Shown here one piece after another: positions 44,976-55,256 of a DNA stretch of 64,000 nt (its first letter is position 1; every line of letters begins with the position of its first letter). This DNA comes from Chitinispirillaceae bacterium (GTDB taxonomy: Bacteria; Fibrobacterota; Chitinivibrionia; Chitinivibrionales; Chitinispirillaceae), in assembly GCA_016932075.1 (NCBI GenBank), contig JAFGDP010000140.1, positions 1 to 64,000 of the forward strand, given 5' to 3'. The notes beneath the pieces were generated by a model that did no database searches, had not been told where the DNA came from, and worked only from the letters and a program-made list of their open reading frames with translations. The translations under genes and the position numbers were made by a program.

Positions 44976-45904
44976 CCGATATGGACCTCTCGCTGCGCAT
45001 CGGCACCCATACCCTTCACAACCCGGTCGGTGTGGCATCAGGCACGTTCGGCTACGGCAGTGAGTACGAGCAGTTCATGGAGCTTTCGCGGCTTGGCGCG
45101 ATCTATACCAAGGCCGTCACCCTGGAGCCGCGGGAAGGAAACAGCATTCCGCGCATTGTGGAAACCCCTTCGGGCATACTGAACTCCATCGGCCTTGCCA
45201 ATGTGGGTGTCCAGCAATTTCTCTTTGAAAAACTCCCGGTCCTGGCCGCGCTCCCCTGTGCAATCATCGCCAATGTCGCAGGCTCGACCGAAGACGAATA
45301 CGCCCAGGTGCTGGAGCTTCTCGAAACCGCGCCACGCCTCTGGGGCTATGAGATCAATGTCTCATGCCCTAACGTATCGCACGGCGGCCTGGCATTCGGC
45401 ATTGATCCCGGCCAGATCGAGCGGCTTACCAGACGCCTTCGCGCGCTCACGAAAAAACCGCTTATTGTCAAGCTCACGCCCAACGTTACTGACATTACCG
45501 TTATCGCAAAAGCGGCCGAAACCGCCGGCGCGGACGCGGTCTCCTGTATCAATACACTCATCGGCATGGCGATCGACACACACACGAAAAAGCCGGTGCT
45601 GCCCGCAGGAAGCGGCGGCCTGTCGGGCCCGGCAATCAGGCCAATCGCTGTCGCCATGACGTGGAAGGTATGCCGCGCCGTTGCCATCCCGGTCATCGGC
45701 ATCGGCGGCATCATGTGCGCCGACGACGCGCTCCAGTTTCTTTTGGCAGGTGCGTCTGCCGTGCAGGTGGGGACCGGAACGTTTGTCGATCCGAGAATAC
45801 CGGTGCAGGTGCTTGAGGGGATTGAAGCGTATTTGCGAAAAGAAAAAATTGAAAGTTATGCCGCGTTTATCAGACAGACGAACCCAAATCGTCCAAACGC
45901 GTAA
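44969..45904 (+). CDS. pyrD: Dihydroorotate dehydrogenase B, catalytic subunit
   Basis: A 311-residue FMN enzyme of class 1B that oxidises dihydroorotate to orotate. The N-terminus has NPVGVASGTFGYG, the substrate loop NVSCPNVSHGG contains the catalytic Cys, and VSCINTLIGMAIDT and VIGIGGIMCADDALQF bind FMN. It pairs with pyrK as expected for the NAD-linked enzyme. No other pyr genes are in view. Confidence 0.96.
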   Translation: MVTDMDLSLRIGTHTLHNPVGVASGTFGYGSEYEQFMELSRLGAIYTKAVTLEPREGNSIPRIVETPSGILNSIGLANVGVQQFLFEKLPVLAALPCAIIANVAGSTEDEYAQVLELLETAPRLWGYEINVSCPNVSHGGLAFGIDPGQIERLTRRLRALTKKPLIVKLTPNVTDITVIAKAAETAGADAVSCINTLIGMAIDTHTKKPVLPAGSGGLSGPAIRPIAVAMTWKVCRAVAIPVIGIGGIMCADDALQFLLAGASAVQVGTGTFVDPRIPVQVLEGIEAYLRKEKIESYAAFIRQTNPNRPNA

Positions 45905-45966
45905 AATACGGAAGAAGCGTCCGAAAAGAGACTATTCATGCTATCGGCGCCTCTGCAAAACCGTTG

Positions 45967-47634
45967 TTACTTCTCCTCCTGCTTCACATAGATCCCGTTC
46001 AAAGCCCCTTTATACAACCCTATTTTCTCCTTGGCAAGCAGGTACCAGTCCACGCTAAAAAGCGGGATCTCCCTGCGGGACGGGATCCATGCGGTTTCAT
46101 CGTCCTCATTGTTGAAATACACTGTGGCGAATTTGAGCTTCTCGCTTGGATCGACGAGTACGGTCTTCGGCACCCATCCGATAAAACAGCCCGGCGTTCT
46201 GCCGATCAGGGCCGCTTCGTACGAGTGCCGGTCAGACGCAAAGAGGTCGGCCGTGATCCGCACCCGGGTCACGGATGCCAGAAGCCGTTCGGCAATGATT
46301 TTTGAAACCGGATCGCCCTTGATATAGTAAATGCTCACCGGTTTGTCCTGGCCGTCGCCCTTTTGTGGTTTGGTTTTTTCCGGCAGGGGCGGACGCAGCG
46401 TATCGCTCGCCACCGCGGTGATAAGCGATCCTTCGGCCTTGACAAATTTCTCAAACATTTCGGCGGCAGAAAACGACGCGGCGATTCGGTCGCGCATTGG
46501 CACATCCTCAAGCTGCACTGCGATGAAATAGCGGTCGCTCCCCACGAGGGTGCACGTGCCTCCTTTCATGAGATTGCGGCGGGCATACTCAAGATCCGCC
46601 GCTTTCCAGAGCAGCATGGCATCGTACCGTCCCAGCGAAAAAGAGAGGATGGGATTCGCGTCGCCGCCGCGGCGGACAAGCGCTTCATTGACAAAAGGAC
46701 TTGCACCCGCGGCGGTGCGGTTGGCGACCAGCACGTCCTCGTTCTCACGGGTCAGCTTGACCGCGTATGGTCCCAGGCCGAACGGTGCGGGCATCGCGCG
46801 CCCGGTACGCAGGCGGTCAAGCGCCAGCGGATCGGTCTTGGAAAGCCTGATGCTGATGGTCGATTTGTCAATGGCCGAGATCCCGCGGATCACCGCTTCC
46901 CGGCCGCTCGTGAATTCGTTAATGCCTTGGCAGGCATAAAACAGCGCGCGCGCCTCACCAGGCCGCGCCCTGCAATGCTTGGTCCAGATGCTGACGATGT
47001 CGAGCACGGTCAGCTTTTTTCCGGTTCCACTGGTGATCGTGCGGTCAAGCTTTAACGTCAGCACGGTCGGCGACGCCTTTTCCACGCGCAAATATCCCCG
47101 GAGGGAATCACCGCCTCTTCTTTCAGAAAAGGGATACGCGTCCAGAAGCATGGTTACCGGATAATCCAGGACCTCCCTCGGGGTGTAAAGGCGCAGCGAA
47201 CCCCCAAACGGCGGACGCAGGCTGTCTTCCCCCTCTTCTTCCCTGACTTCCTGAAAATGTTTTAGCGAATCAAGCCAGGCGGTGTCGCCCCTTGGCAGCC
47301 CGATGGTGCCGCTTGAGCCCCCTGCAGCGGCACGCTGCGGCGCGACCGGCATGATGCGCAGTATGGTCAATACTCCCGCGGAATCGTACCGCTCTGCGAG
47401 AAACGAATGCTCCTTGAGAAAACGGTTAAATGAGTAGACAAACCGTTCTCGCTCTGCGTGGTCGGCACATACGATCTCATAGACAAGCGTATCTTCGTAC
47501 ACAATCGTGACCGGCCGGTGCGGCACCTTTTCAACGACCGGTTTTTTCGTTGTGACCGCAGGCGTGCACGCCAGAACAATGCACGCACCCGTAACCATAG
47601 GGACCATTCGCAGGATTATTCCTTTTCGTCTCAT
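45967..47634 (-). CDS. Solute-binding lipoprotein, family-5-like
   Basis: A 555-residue secreted protein. The lipoprotein signal (RRKGIILRMVPMVTG, lipobox VLAC) starts at the ATG at 47634, chosen for the AGGAG 6 nt upstream. The body resembles extracellular solute-binding proteins of the peptide/nickel family (for instance LTVLDIVSIWTKHC and DNP-like ANRTAAGASPFVNEAL). No transporter genes are adjacent, so it may be an orphan binding or sensory lipoprotein. The assignment rests on overall pattern. Confidence 0.6.
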   Translation of the reverse strand: MRRKGIILRMVPMVTGACIVLACTPAVTTKKPVVEKVPHRPVTIVYEDTLVYEIVCADHAERERFVYSFNRFLKEHSFLAERYDSAGVLTILRIMPVAPQRAAAGGSSGTIGLPRGDTAWLDSLKHFQEVREEEGEDSLRPPFGGSLRLYTPREVLDYPVTMLLDAYPFSERRGGDSLRGYLRVEKASPTVLTLKLDRTITSGTGKKLTVLDIVSIWTKHCRARPGEARALFYACQGINEFTSGREAVIRGISAIDKSTISIRLSKTDPLALDRLRTGRAMPAPFGLGPYAVKLTRENEDVLVANRTAAGASPFVNEALVRRGGDANPILSFSLGRYDAMLLWKAADLEYARRNLMKGGTCTLVGSDRYFIAVQLEDVPMRDRIAASFSAAEMFEKFVKAEGSLITAVASDTLRPPLPEKTKPQKGDGQDKPVSIYYIKGDPVSKIIAERLLASVTRVRITADLFASDRHSYEAALIGRTPGCFIGWVPKTVLVDPSEKLKFATVYFNNEDDETAWIPSRREIPLFSVDWYLLAKEKIGLYKGALNGIYVKQEEK

Positions 47635-47884
47635 CGTCGCTCCTGAAGGCGTTGTTTCCCGGGGTGATCGTGATTCATTGACCGGATCTACATGGTGCAT
47701 GCCACCGCATGCGAAATACGCCTGGTTCCCTGTCCCGATTCAGAAAAATAGTGATTGCCCCAGGCATGCTCAAAGCAGATCAGCGTTCCGACCGCTTTTT
47801 TATACTATTTTAGAATAGAATCAGCATGGCAGTGCCCAAACGATCGGGCAAGTCCATGAATCGAATGCAAGGATAATCGGGGAC

Positions 47885-50773
47885 ATGAAGAAAAAAATGC
47901 GGAAAAAAAGATCCTTTTTAAAGATCCTGCTCATCATCGCGCTCTTTTTCCTGGGGATCATCATTGTTGGAGCATACCCGATATATCTTGTGGCTGAATG
48001 TGCCTTTACCCGCTATATCGATGGCTGGGGAGAGCGTCTCGCCGCGCTGGAAAAGCGGGATCTTCTGTCAAAAGAGTTCGGCGCCGGATGGCAGGATGTA
48101 CTCACGGGCGAGTCAATGGAAAAAGAGGCGCGACGCATTACCGAAAACGGCGGCGCCGACTCCTCGGGGCAGATACAAATCGTCGACGGTATCGCGCTCA
48201 AGGACTACCCTTCCCTTTCCATTATCAAGCGGCTGCGCGAAATCAGGGAGTACTCGAACACCATCGAGATCACTGACCGCAACGGCGCTCAGCTGGCAAT
48301 CATAAAGACCGACCACCGCCGTGCGCGCATACACGAATTCCCCCAGACCCTTATTACCGCTCTCATTGCAGCGGAAGACAAAAACTTCAGGGAAAACAAT
48401 CACGGTTTTGAGTTCAGCAGTTTTTCCCGTGCAGCATACCGCAGCGTGCTCGGCGCCGTTCTCTCTTTCAGGCAACAGCGTATTCGCGGCACCTCAACCA
48501 TCACCCAGCAGGTGGCAAAACTGTTTATCTCCAAACTCGACGACGCCGGCCAGCGCCACGTCAGCCGCTCCATTCAACGCAAGCTCCGCGAGCTCAAGCT
48601 TGCCTCTGCCATTCGCAAACTGTACGGACCCGACGACATTCTCGAAGTCTATTGCAACCACTGTGTCACGAGCGACTATGGACTGATCGGGTACAAGGAC
48701 ATTGCCGACGGGCTTCTGGGCAAGGAGCTTTCCGACCTGACGGATGCCGAGTGCATCTATCTTGCGCGCATGGTCAAGTGGGGCAGGAACGTTCGCAAAA
48801 AAATAACCGCCCAGTGCAGAATCGACATGCCCCGCATGGGCGAAGCGCTGAACTGGAACACACAAAAGCAGCAGCAGGTCTTGCGGGAAATCGACTCGCT
48901 CGTCTTCATAAGACCAAAACGGGTCGACGCGGTCTATGGATCGCTTGTGGATCTGGCAAACGAGTTCTGGCTTCTTACGCTCAGGCAGAACGGCTTTTCA
49001 TCCGACCGCATCAGCTCAATGGACCTGATCAACGCCAATTCGCTCATCCGCAAAAAGGGAAACCTTAAAATAACGCTCACCGTGGACGCCGGACTGCAGA
49101 AGGCGCTCGAAACGCTGGTGAATAACCGCGGGTATGGACCGGACACCACGATTTTTCACGAGGTCCCGGTAGCCAAAAAAACCGATGAAGTGAACCGGGA
49201 TACACCGCCCCTAGATACGGTCCTGGCGCGGCGCGTCCTGCGCACATCCATTGATCTGGGAAAAAAGTCGCCTGTCACGAGCCTGTCGCCGGGCGATACG
49301 GTCCTTGTTACCGTGAGGTATAAAAAAACCGGTGGTAACCGCTACCGGCGCACCGAGACATTCTATTTCCGGCAGCCACACCTGGTCACAGGCCAGTACT
49401 TTGCGTATGCTGCAATGGATTCCCGCACCGGCGAACTGCTCGCCTACTATTCAAAAGACAAGCTTGGATCACGTCTCTCCTGCCTGCTTAAAAACCGTAC
49501 TCCGAACGGCTCGTCGACGGCAAAACCCATCTTCAACGCGCTCTGCTTCGACCTCGGCATTTTCAAGCCCTATGATCGCTGGGACGACAACAGAGAGGTT
49601 TTCGAGGATGTCGCGTGGAAGCGAAAATTCGAATACCGGCGCGGCAAGCCGGTTGGCGTCATTTTTTCAAAAACCGCGGTTCGGAAAAAAGGATACAAGG
49701 TGCACAACCATGACTATATCTTTGAAGGATGCAACTATATATTCGACCTGCTCGCTACCTCCAACAACATTTTCGGCGTTGAGACCGCGTATCGACTCGA
49801 CCGGGATCTTTTTGACGTGAGCGGCGAAATCGCTGCGGACGCGTTCCCGCTCGTCCAGTTCTGCTACCGTATCGGCTCGTTCCAGCGTATCAAAGACTCC
49901 CTTCGCATCAAGCACCTAACCGGCGTCCGTGTCTACAAGGAAATTGTGCGCATTGTCGGGATTGACTGCGATTCAATTGCCGAAGCGGGAAACCGGGCCA
50001 TGGCATCGGACAGCATGTACTCGGTCGCGCTGGGCACGCTCGAACTCTCGCTTTACGAACAGCTCCACCTGTTCAATATGCTCTACAACAACGATCTTAT
50101 CGAGCGGCCCGCTTCGCACCCCTCGCTCGTCATCAAATCGATCGTGCTCAACGGCGACACCGTGACCCTGGCCGACACCGTTATGCGCTACCATCCGTTC
50201 GCCGATATCAATAACATCCGGCCCACCTGGCTCGGTCTGTACAAACGGCTCGTTTCAAATCCTGCTGACGGACTCCGTGAATACGACATCCCCTGGTCCG
50301 GACGGACGGTACTGTCTGCATACGATGATGAAGAAGGTTTTGATCCGGAGGCGTTCGTCCCGGACGGCCCCGTGTCCAACTATGCCAAGAGCGGTACGTC
50401 CGACGACGTGATCACGCCGTTCAATGCGAAGCACGGAAGTGAAAAACGCACGAACTATGGATTGTGGAACGCGGTAATCAGGATCGATCTGGGGACACTT
50501 TCAGGCGGCACGGACGGTTCCGACCTGCGGGACGTGACCATAGCCTGCATTGGCGAATGCAACCACCACTATACCGGCGCACGCGACGGAAAAACGCTCC
50601 ATAAATTCGTCAGCGCGGGATTGCTTAAAAAAGCCGGATCAAAATCACCGGGCGGTTTTTATAACAAGTACGAAACGTACCTGCGCTCACTGCCGCCCGA
50701 CGTTACCGCCTGCGGAGCGGCAGAAGCCTCTTCTCCTGACTTCGGTTCTGTGCTTGATTCCAGGGGAGATTAA
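47885..50773 (+). CDS. Bifunctional penicillin-binding protein (GT51 plus transpeptidase)
   Basis: A 962-residue class A PBP. A basic start and one membrane helix (about 12-35) are followed by the glycosyltransferase domain with catalytic Glu164 in IAAEDKNF and STITQQVAKLF. The transpeptidase domain has S-x-x-K at 544-547 (SSTAKP), S-x-N at 626-628 and KSG at 835-837 in place of KTG. It is larger than PBP1a/1b homologues, mainly from sequence between and after the domains. GGATAATCGGGG precedes the ATG. Peptidoglycan polymerisation and cross-linking in the periplasm. Confidence 0.9.
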   Translation: MKKKMRKKRSFLKILLIIALFFLGIIIVGAYPIYLVAECAFTRYIDGWGERLAALEKRDLLSKEFGAGWQDVLTGESMEKEARRITENGGADSSGQIQIVDGIALKDYPSLSIIKRLREIREYSNTIEITDRNGAQLAIIKTDHRRARIHEFPQTLITALIAAEDKNFRENNHGFEFSSFSRAAYRSVLGAVLSFRQQRIRGTSTITQQVAKLFISKLDDAGQRHVSRSIQRKLRELKLASAIRKLYGPDDILEVYCNHCVTSDYGLIGYKDIADGLLGKELSDLTDAECIYLARMVKWGRNVRKKITAQCRIDMPRMGEALNWNTQKQQQVLREIDSLVFIRPKRVDAVYGSLVDLANEFWLLTLRQNGFSSDRISSMDLINANSLIRKKGNLKITLTVDAGLQKALETLVNNRGYGPDTTIFHEVPVAKKTDEVNRDTPPLDTVLARRVLRTSIDLGKKSPVTSLSPGDTVLVTVRYKKTGGNRYRRTETFYFRQPHLVTGQYFAYAAMDSRTGELLAYYSKDKLGSRLSCLLKNRTPNGSSTAKPIFNALCFDLGIFKPYDRWDDNREVFEDVAWKRKFEYRRGKPVGVIFSKTAVRKKGYKVHNHDYIFEGCNYIFDLLATSNNIFGVETAYRLDRDLFDVSGEIAADAFPLVQFCYRIGSFQRIKDSLRIKHLTGVRVYKEIVRIVGIDCDSIAEAGNRAMASDSMYSVALGTLELSLYEQLHLFNMLYNNDLIERPASHPSLVIKSIVLNGDTVTLADTVMRYHPFADINNIRPTWLGLYKRLVSNPADGLREYDIPWSGRTVLSAYDDEEGFDPEAFVPDGPVSNYAKSGTSDDVITPFNAKHGSEKRTNYGLWNAVIRIDLGTLSGGTDGSDLRDVTIACIGECNHHYTGARDGKTLHKFVSAGLLKKAGSKSPGGFYNKYETYLRSLPPDVTACGAAEASSPDFGSVLDSRGD

Positions 50774-50788
50774 AACCCGCGTTCGGGA

Positions 50789-51952
50789 TCAGTAATCAAA
50801 CGCAAGCGACATGCCCCAGTCAAAGTTCCTGATATAGCAGTCAACCACTGCGGGAAGACCGGGGAGAAGCATCGCGGCGCCAAGGCTTACATTGTTTGCC
50901 AAGGCAAGGTCCCTGAAACCGTCGTACACCATTGCCGGCGCATGTTCATATCCCACACGCACAAAAAAATCACGTACGAGATGCGCCTGCACGCCGCAAT
51001 GGATGGCAAAGGTTTCCTTCATAGACCGGTTGAACAGACCATATACCCTCACATCGAGGGGAATGGCGAGCGAAAGATTGCCGGCCGGATTCCCGATTTT
51101 CAGGTTCCATCCGATTGACACGGCAGCATACTTGGCGGCGATCCAGTCGCGGTAGGACGTATAAGACGAATCATAGGTGCCGGAATATTCAATAACCGTA
51201 ACCGTGTCATCGACGGTTCCCACAGTATCGACGTGTTCCCGAACATGCGGCCGCTGCCTTCCGAATCGAAACGCGATCAGGTTTTTAAACGCTATACCGC
51301 AGTCAAGATGGGAGGCTATTTCCGGCTTGAACAGGCCAATATCCAGAAAAATTCGGCTCTCCCTGAACCTGCCGTTTTCCGGCGGCTGATTCCCGCCCGC
51401 AATCGAATCCAGGCGCACACGGGTGCCCGACGGTGCAACGTGCGACCGCACCGTATAGAGCGTGTCAAGATCGCAAAATGACCAGCGCCCGTATTCGTAC
51501 CGCACATGCATCCCCATATCAAACGGACCCCGCGGATGGCCCGTGGTCCAGACGCGCCTGCAGAATGCTGCCCCTGCATCATACTCTTCGAGTCCGAATC
51601 CCGACGACATGGCGCGGAAAAAACCTGCGATCGCGTTCCGTTTTTCCGAATACGCATACCCCACCGGCACGATGAATCGGTCAAAAAGCGAGTCGCGCCC
51701 GTAGCCGGCATACAGCGACCTGCTGACGCGTGCGCCGCTTGTCCTGCACGAATAGAGAAGCGCTGGATTTACAAATACGCTTGCGGCGTTCCACGCTACG
51801 GCAGTGCCGGCGTCTGCCACGCCCTTGCCCGCAGCCGACATAAATCCATTCTGGGGCGTGAGGATTCTGTCCGGATCAGCGGCCTCCGAACAGTACGTGA
51901 GAAAGAAGAGCGCTCCCGTGGCAAAGGCCAGTATGCGTTGAGTATGCTGCAT
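50789..51952 (-). CDS. Outer-membrane beta-barrel protein, unknown
   Basis: A 387-residue secreted protein with a Sec signal peptide (about 1-24). The body shows alternating aromatic/hydrophobic beta strands and ends SLAFDY, an aromatic C-terminus typical of outer-membrane barrels. The N-terminal mature region LTPQNGFMSAAGKGVADAG recalls the PorV/FadL-like conserved hypothetical group. The start at 51952 was chosen because it gives a clear signal peptide; an ATG at 52096 would not. Convergent with the PBP gene. Confidence 0.65.
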   Translation of the reverse strand: MQHTQRILAFATGALFFLTYCSEAADPDRILTPQNGFMSAAGKGVADAGTAVAWNAASVFVNPALLYSCRTSGARVSRSLYAGYGRDSLFDRFIVPVGYAYSEKRNAIAGFFRAMSSGFGLEEYDAGAAFCRRVWTTGHPRGPFDMGMHVRYEYGRWSFCDLDTLYTVRSHVAPSGTRVRLDSIAGGNQPPENGRFRESRIFLDIGLFKPEIASHLDCGIAFKNLIAFRFGRQRPHVREHVDTVGTVDDTVTVIEYSGTYDSSYTSYRDWIAAKYAAVSIGWNLKIGNPAGNLSLAIPLDVRVYGLFNRSMKETFAIHCGVQAHLVRDFFVRVGYEHAPAMVYDGFRDLALANNVSLGAAMLLPGLPAVVDCYIRNFDWGMSLAFDY

Positions 51953-52180
51953 GAGGCGACCCGTACGTTGAAATGTACCATCGTGCGGACCCGTTGTCAA
52001 AGGTATCAGCCTGACTTCCGGCGCATCGCACCGGGTCAATGCCTCTGCCCTGCACAGGATTTTGATGCAGGCCCCTTTGCCTTCAATCATACGCATGATG
52101 CTCCATCCATTGTATATTTTATCATGCTGTTACAAAACAGCCAGGGAGAAGACGGCACAGGGGGAGGGGATGCCTGAAGC

Positions 52181-53077
52181 ATGGCCAATGTTCGCACCAT
52201 CAACAGCGCCGATTACATAGGCAAAGAGTTCGGTAACGTCACTATCGTCAAAGAGATCGGCCGGGGCGCCATGGGCATTGTGCTCCTCGGATTCCAGAAA
52301 AGCCTCAAACGGCAGGTGGCGGTCAAAATCCTTCCAAAGGCGCTGCGGAGCTCCACGTCATCGCTCGACCTGTTCCGTGACGAGGGCGAGACCGTTGCCG
52401 TGCTTTCGCATCCGAACATCATTCCGATTTTCGAAATGGGCGAAACCGAAACCTGCTACTTTCAGGTGATGCAGTATGTGGAAGGAGAGAACCTGCGCAC
52501 TATCATTAAAAGCAGACTCAACCATCCCCTGCCCTCAAAACGGCTCCTGCCCCTGCATCAGACCGCCTCAATCATATGTGATGTTCTTGATGCGCTCGGG
52601 TATGCCCATGAGGAGGGCGTGGTACACCAGGACGTGAAACCGTCGAACATTATTATCGACCGCCGCAGATCCCGCCCCTTCATCATGGATTTCGGCATCG
52701 CGCGCGTGCTCATCGCCGAATACAAATCCGAAGGCAAGGTCGTGGGATCGCCGCTTTACATGTCGCCGGAGCAGGCCAACGGATACGATACCGACGGCCG
52801 CTCCGACATCTACTCCCTCGGCATCATTCTCTTTGAAATGATGATTGGCAACCTGCCGACCGGTCCCGGCACCGCCACCGAGATACTCATGTGTAAACAG
52901 AGCGAGCCGGAGCGGTTTTTCGCGAAAACGCCACGCCAGGCTTTGCCCACCATGAACGAACGATTGGAGCAAATTATTTTAAAGGCGACGGCACCGCAGC
53001 CGGAGCAGCGCTACCAGGATTGCCGTTCGTTTCTGATCGACCTGGAGCCCTTTGCCGCACGGCCGGGCGTTACCTGA
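52181..53077 (+). CDS. Ser/Thr protein kinase, soluble
   Basis: A 298-residue kinase with a complete Hanks-type domain: the Gly-loop EIGRGAMGIV, VAVKIL (Lys), VVHQDVKPSNII (catalytic loop with HQD instead of HRD), IMDFGIA (DFG), and SPLYMSPEQANG as the APE-type segment. It has no membrane helix or PASTA domain, so it is cytoplasmic. The Arg to Gln change suggests it does not rely on activation-loop phosphorylation. The protein downstream by 22 bp is its likely target or partner. Confidence 0.92.
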   Translation: MANVRTINSADYIGKEFGNVTIVKEIGRGAMGIVLLGFQKSLKRQVAVKILPKALRSSTSSLDLFRDEGETVAVLSHPNIIPIFEMGETETCYFQVMQYVEGENLRTIIKSRLNHPLPSKRLLPLHQTASIICDVLDALGYAHEEGVVHQDVKPSNIIIDRRRSRPFIMDFGIARVLIAEYKSEGKVVGSPLYMSPEQANGYDTDGRSDIYSLGIILFEMMIGNLPTGPGTATEILMCKQSEPERFFAKTPRQALPTMNERLEQIILKATAPQPEQRYQDCRSFLIDLEPFAARPGVT

Positions 53078-53099
53078 TCATCCCGAGAAACACCGAGCC

Positions 53100-55256
53100 A
53101 TGACCTCCGCGGAAGACACCACATCGTTTGATAAAAAAACGGCCGAAGGGATCGCCCGCCAGTTCAACAAGGCGTTCGGACACACGCTGATGTACGGCGT
53201 CGAGCACCAGATGACCGCGGACAGCATCAAGCCGTTTCACGATGTCCTTGAAAAAGCCTTTGTCAATTACCCGCTCATCACGATTACTATTGAACGGGAC
53301 TCCATCTATATCGAAGGCGTCAACGTCGACAAGGTGCTCAATCCAAAAAAGGTTGCCGGCCACTTCAAAAAGGTAGGCGTCCAGTCCTTCTCCTTTGAAA
53401 AAGGCGTCACGCCCGGCCATATCAAAACCTTTCTCGAGGTCGCAGCAGACACGAACAACAATCCCGATGTGGAGCGTATGAAAAACGAGCTCTCCCGCCG
53501 GGGGATCCGGACCATGCGCCTCAACTACATTGTGTATCGTAAAATGACCGCCGAAGATCAGATCGTGGGCAGGGACGCCGTGGTCGCGCCTCCGGGAACG
53601 ATACCGCTCCCTCTGACAGTGGACAGCGCCGGCGGCGCGCAGGCTTCTGATTCCGTTTCCCTGGACAGAATGCTCGCTGATCCGCGCGCTACCGCAGGCT
53701 CGCTTTTCTATGCTTCACCCCACGGCGCTCCACCGCGACCCGGCGTTGTGGCCTCCACCGTGGCCAGGCTCTCAGACCAGGTGCGCCAGGCAGCCTCCTC
53801 AGGCGCGTCCGGCTCAAAAAACCTGCTTGAAGCAGTGCTCGTGCTCCGCCAGGAGTGCTTCAGCCACATTCGCGACTTCAGCAAAGCAGGCCTGGTCGAG
53901 CAGGACATGGAGCAGGTGGTGAACGAAGTGGAAAAAATGACGCACGATACCGTGATCCACATTCTGCGTGAAGAGTACCGCTCCGGCGAAATCTCGGTGA
54001 AAAGGATCGCCCAGATCATACGGCGCATGCTGCCCGACCCCCGCGAGCTGCGCCGCCTCCTGCCCCTGCTCAAGGAAGCGCTCCTCGGTGTCGGAATGCC
54101 GTTCGTCAAATACGTGGAACTGGTCAACGAACTGCAGCACGAACTCGAAGGCGACGACACCGTTGCCTCCATCGCGCAGGCAACGCGCGACATGGGGGTG
54201 TCGCCCGACGAGGTGATTGACGAGATCAAGAAACACCCCGCCGACGCGGCGCGTCTCATGATACTGTCGGCGGAGCTGCGGCGCAGCGGGGGCGCCGCCG
54301 GGGCCGGTTTCGAACAGGTCCTTACCGATTACATCGAACAGGTGAGCCGGGACATGGCGGTCGGCACGACTGATGCGTCCAATCCCGACAGCGCCAAGCT
54401 GCTCGGGAGCGTGCTCCAGAAGATCGAATCGAATTTTATCAGCAACTTGAAAAAACAGGGGATCGAACAGTCGGTGCTCACGGCGCTCACCGCGCGGCTG
54501 ACCGAACGGCTTCCCTATGTGCTCGATATGACCAAGACCGAGTGGCTTAAGAAAGCACTCGATACGCAGCCCGGTCTTGACGTGGCAATGCTCGCACGAC
54601 TCATCGCAAGCACGGTGCAGCAGACGGTTGACATCGACACCCACCGCGACACGCTGTACGCGCTCTGCCAAGATAAAGGGCTGACGCCTGACCAGATCAA
54701 CGAGGTGCTGCACCAGGCCGCCACCCGCGTCGCTTCCATGGCACAGCAGATGGAACTGCCGCGGGGCGTGCTCTCTTCGAGCGCCATCATGTACTTCCTG
54801 GAGCGCGAGTGCAAGCTCAGCATCCGTTACCACAATCCCTTTTCCCTGCTCGTGCTTTCCATTCTCCGCATAAGCGACGGAACTGGCCCGCAGCGGCCGC
54901 TTGCCGCCGAAGAGCGTAACGCGTGCACCCGTTCGCTCATCATCGCGCTCAAGGGGATCATGCGCGATATCGACATGATCGGCGTACCGTCGAGCACCAC
55001 CGAAAGCATCGTGTTCGTGATCCTGCCAATGACCGAAGAGGCGAACACGTACAACCTGGTCCAGCGACTTCGACGCGAGCTGTCTGAACTCAGGTTCGAG
55101 TCTGACGCACATCCCGTGCTGCTCACTATCGCGGTCTCGATCACCGGATTCGACGCCAAGACCATGAAGGACAAGACCGCGTTTCTCAAGGCTGCCATGG
55201 CCCACCACCGCGCCGCGGAAAAGATCCAGCTCTCCGGCATCAGCGAACAATCATGA
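53100..55256 (+). CDS. Large helical protein with degenerate GGDEF domain
   Basis: A 718-residue cytoplasmic protein. Its long N-terminal part is mostly helical. The last 160 or so residues resemble a GGDEF cyclase fold (FLERECKLSIRYHNPFSLLVLSI, a D-x-x-G region in RDIDMIGVPSST, and helix-strand spacing to the end). The GGDEF signature is absent, so diguanylate cyclase activity is unlikely; it may bind nucleotides or proteins. The ATG at 53100 was chosen 22 bp after the kinase; another at 53052 overlaps it. It overlaps the ArnT-type gene by 4 bp. Confidence 0.7.
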   Translation: MTSAEDTTSFDKKTAEGIARQFNKAFGHTLMYGVEHQMTADSIKPFHDVLEKAFVNYPLITITIERDSIYIEGVNVDKVLNPKKVAGHFKKVGVQSFSFEKGVTPGHIKTFLEVAADTNNNPDVERMKNELSRRGIRTMRLNYIVYRKMTAEDQIVGRDAVVAPPGTIPLPLTVDSAGGAQASDSVSLDRMLADPRATAGSLFYASPHGAPPRPGVVASTVARLSDQVRQAASSGASGSKNLLEAVLVLRQECFSHIRDFSKAGLVEQDMEQVVNEVEKMTHDTVIHILREEYRSGEISVKRIAQIIRRMLPDPRELRRLLPLLKEALLGVGMPFVKYVELVNELQHELEGDDTVASIAQATRDMGVSPDEVIDEIKKHPADAARLMILSAELRRSGGAAGAGFEQVLTDYIEQVSRDMAVGTTDASNPDSAKLLGSVLQKIESNFISNLKKQGIEQSVLTALTARLTERLPYVLDMTKTEWLKKALDTQPGLDVAMLARLIASTVQQTVDIDTHRDTLYALCQDKGLTPDQINEVLHQAATRVASMAQQMELPRGVLSSSAIMYFLERECKLSIRYHNPFSLLVLSILRISDGTGPQRPLAAEERNACTRSLIIALKGIMRDIDMIGVPSSTTESIVFVILPMTEEANTYNLVQRLRRELSELRFESDAHPVLLTIAVSITGFDAKTMKDKTAFLKAAMAHHRAAEKIQLSGISEQS

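Noticed and set aside
53814..55250. A 478-codon open frame on the minus strand
   Set aside because: It is the antisense of the GGDEF-like gene at 53100-55256, which has a plausible start, an overlap with its neighbour and a recognisable fold. G/C-rich codons keep the reverse strand open.
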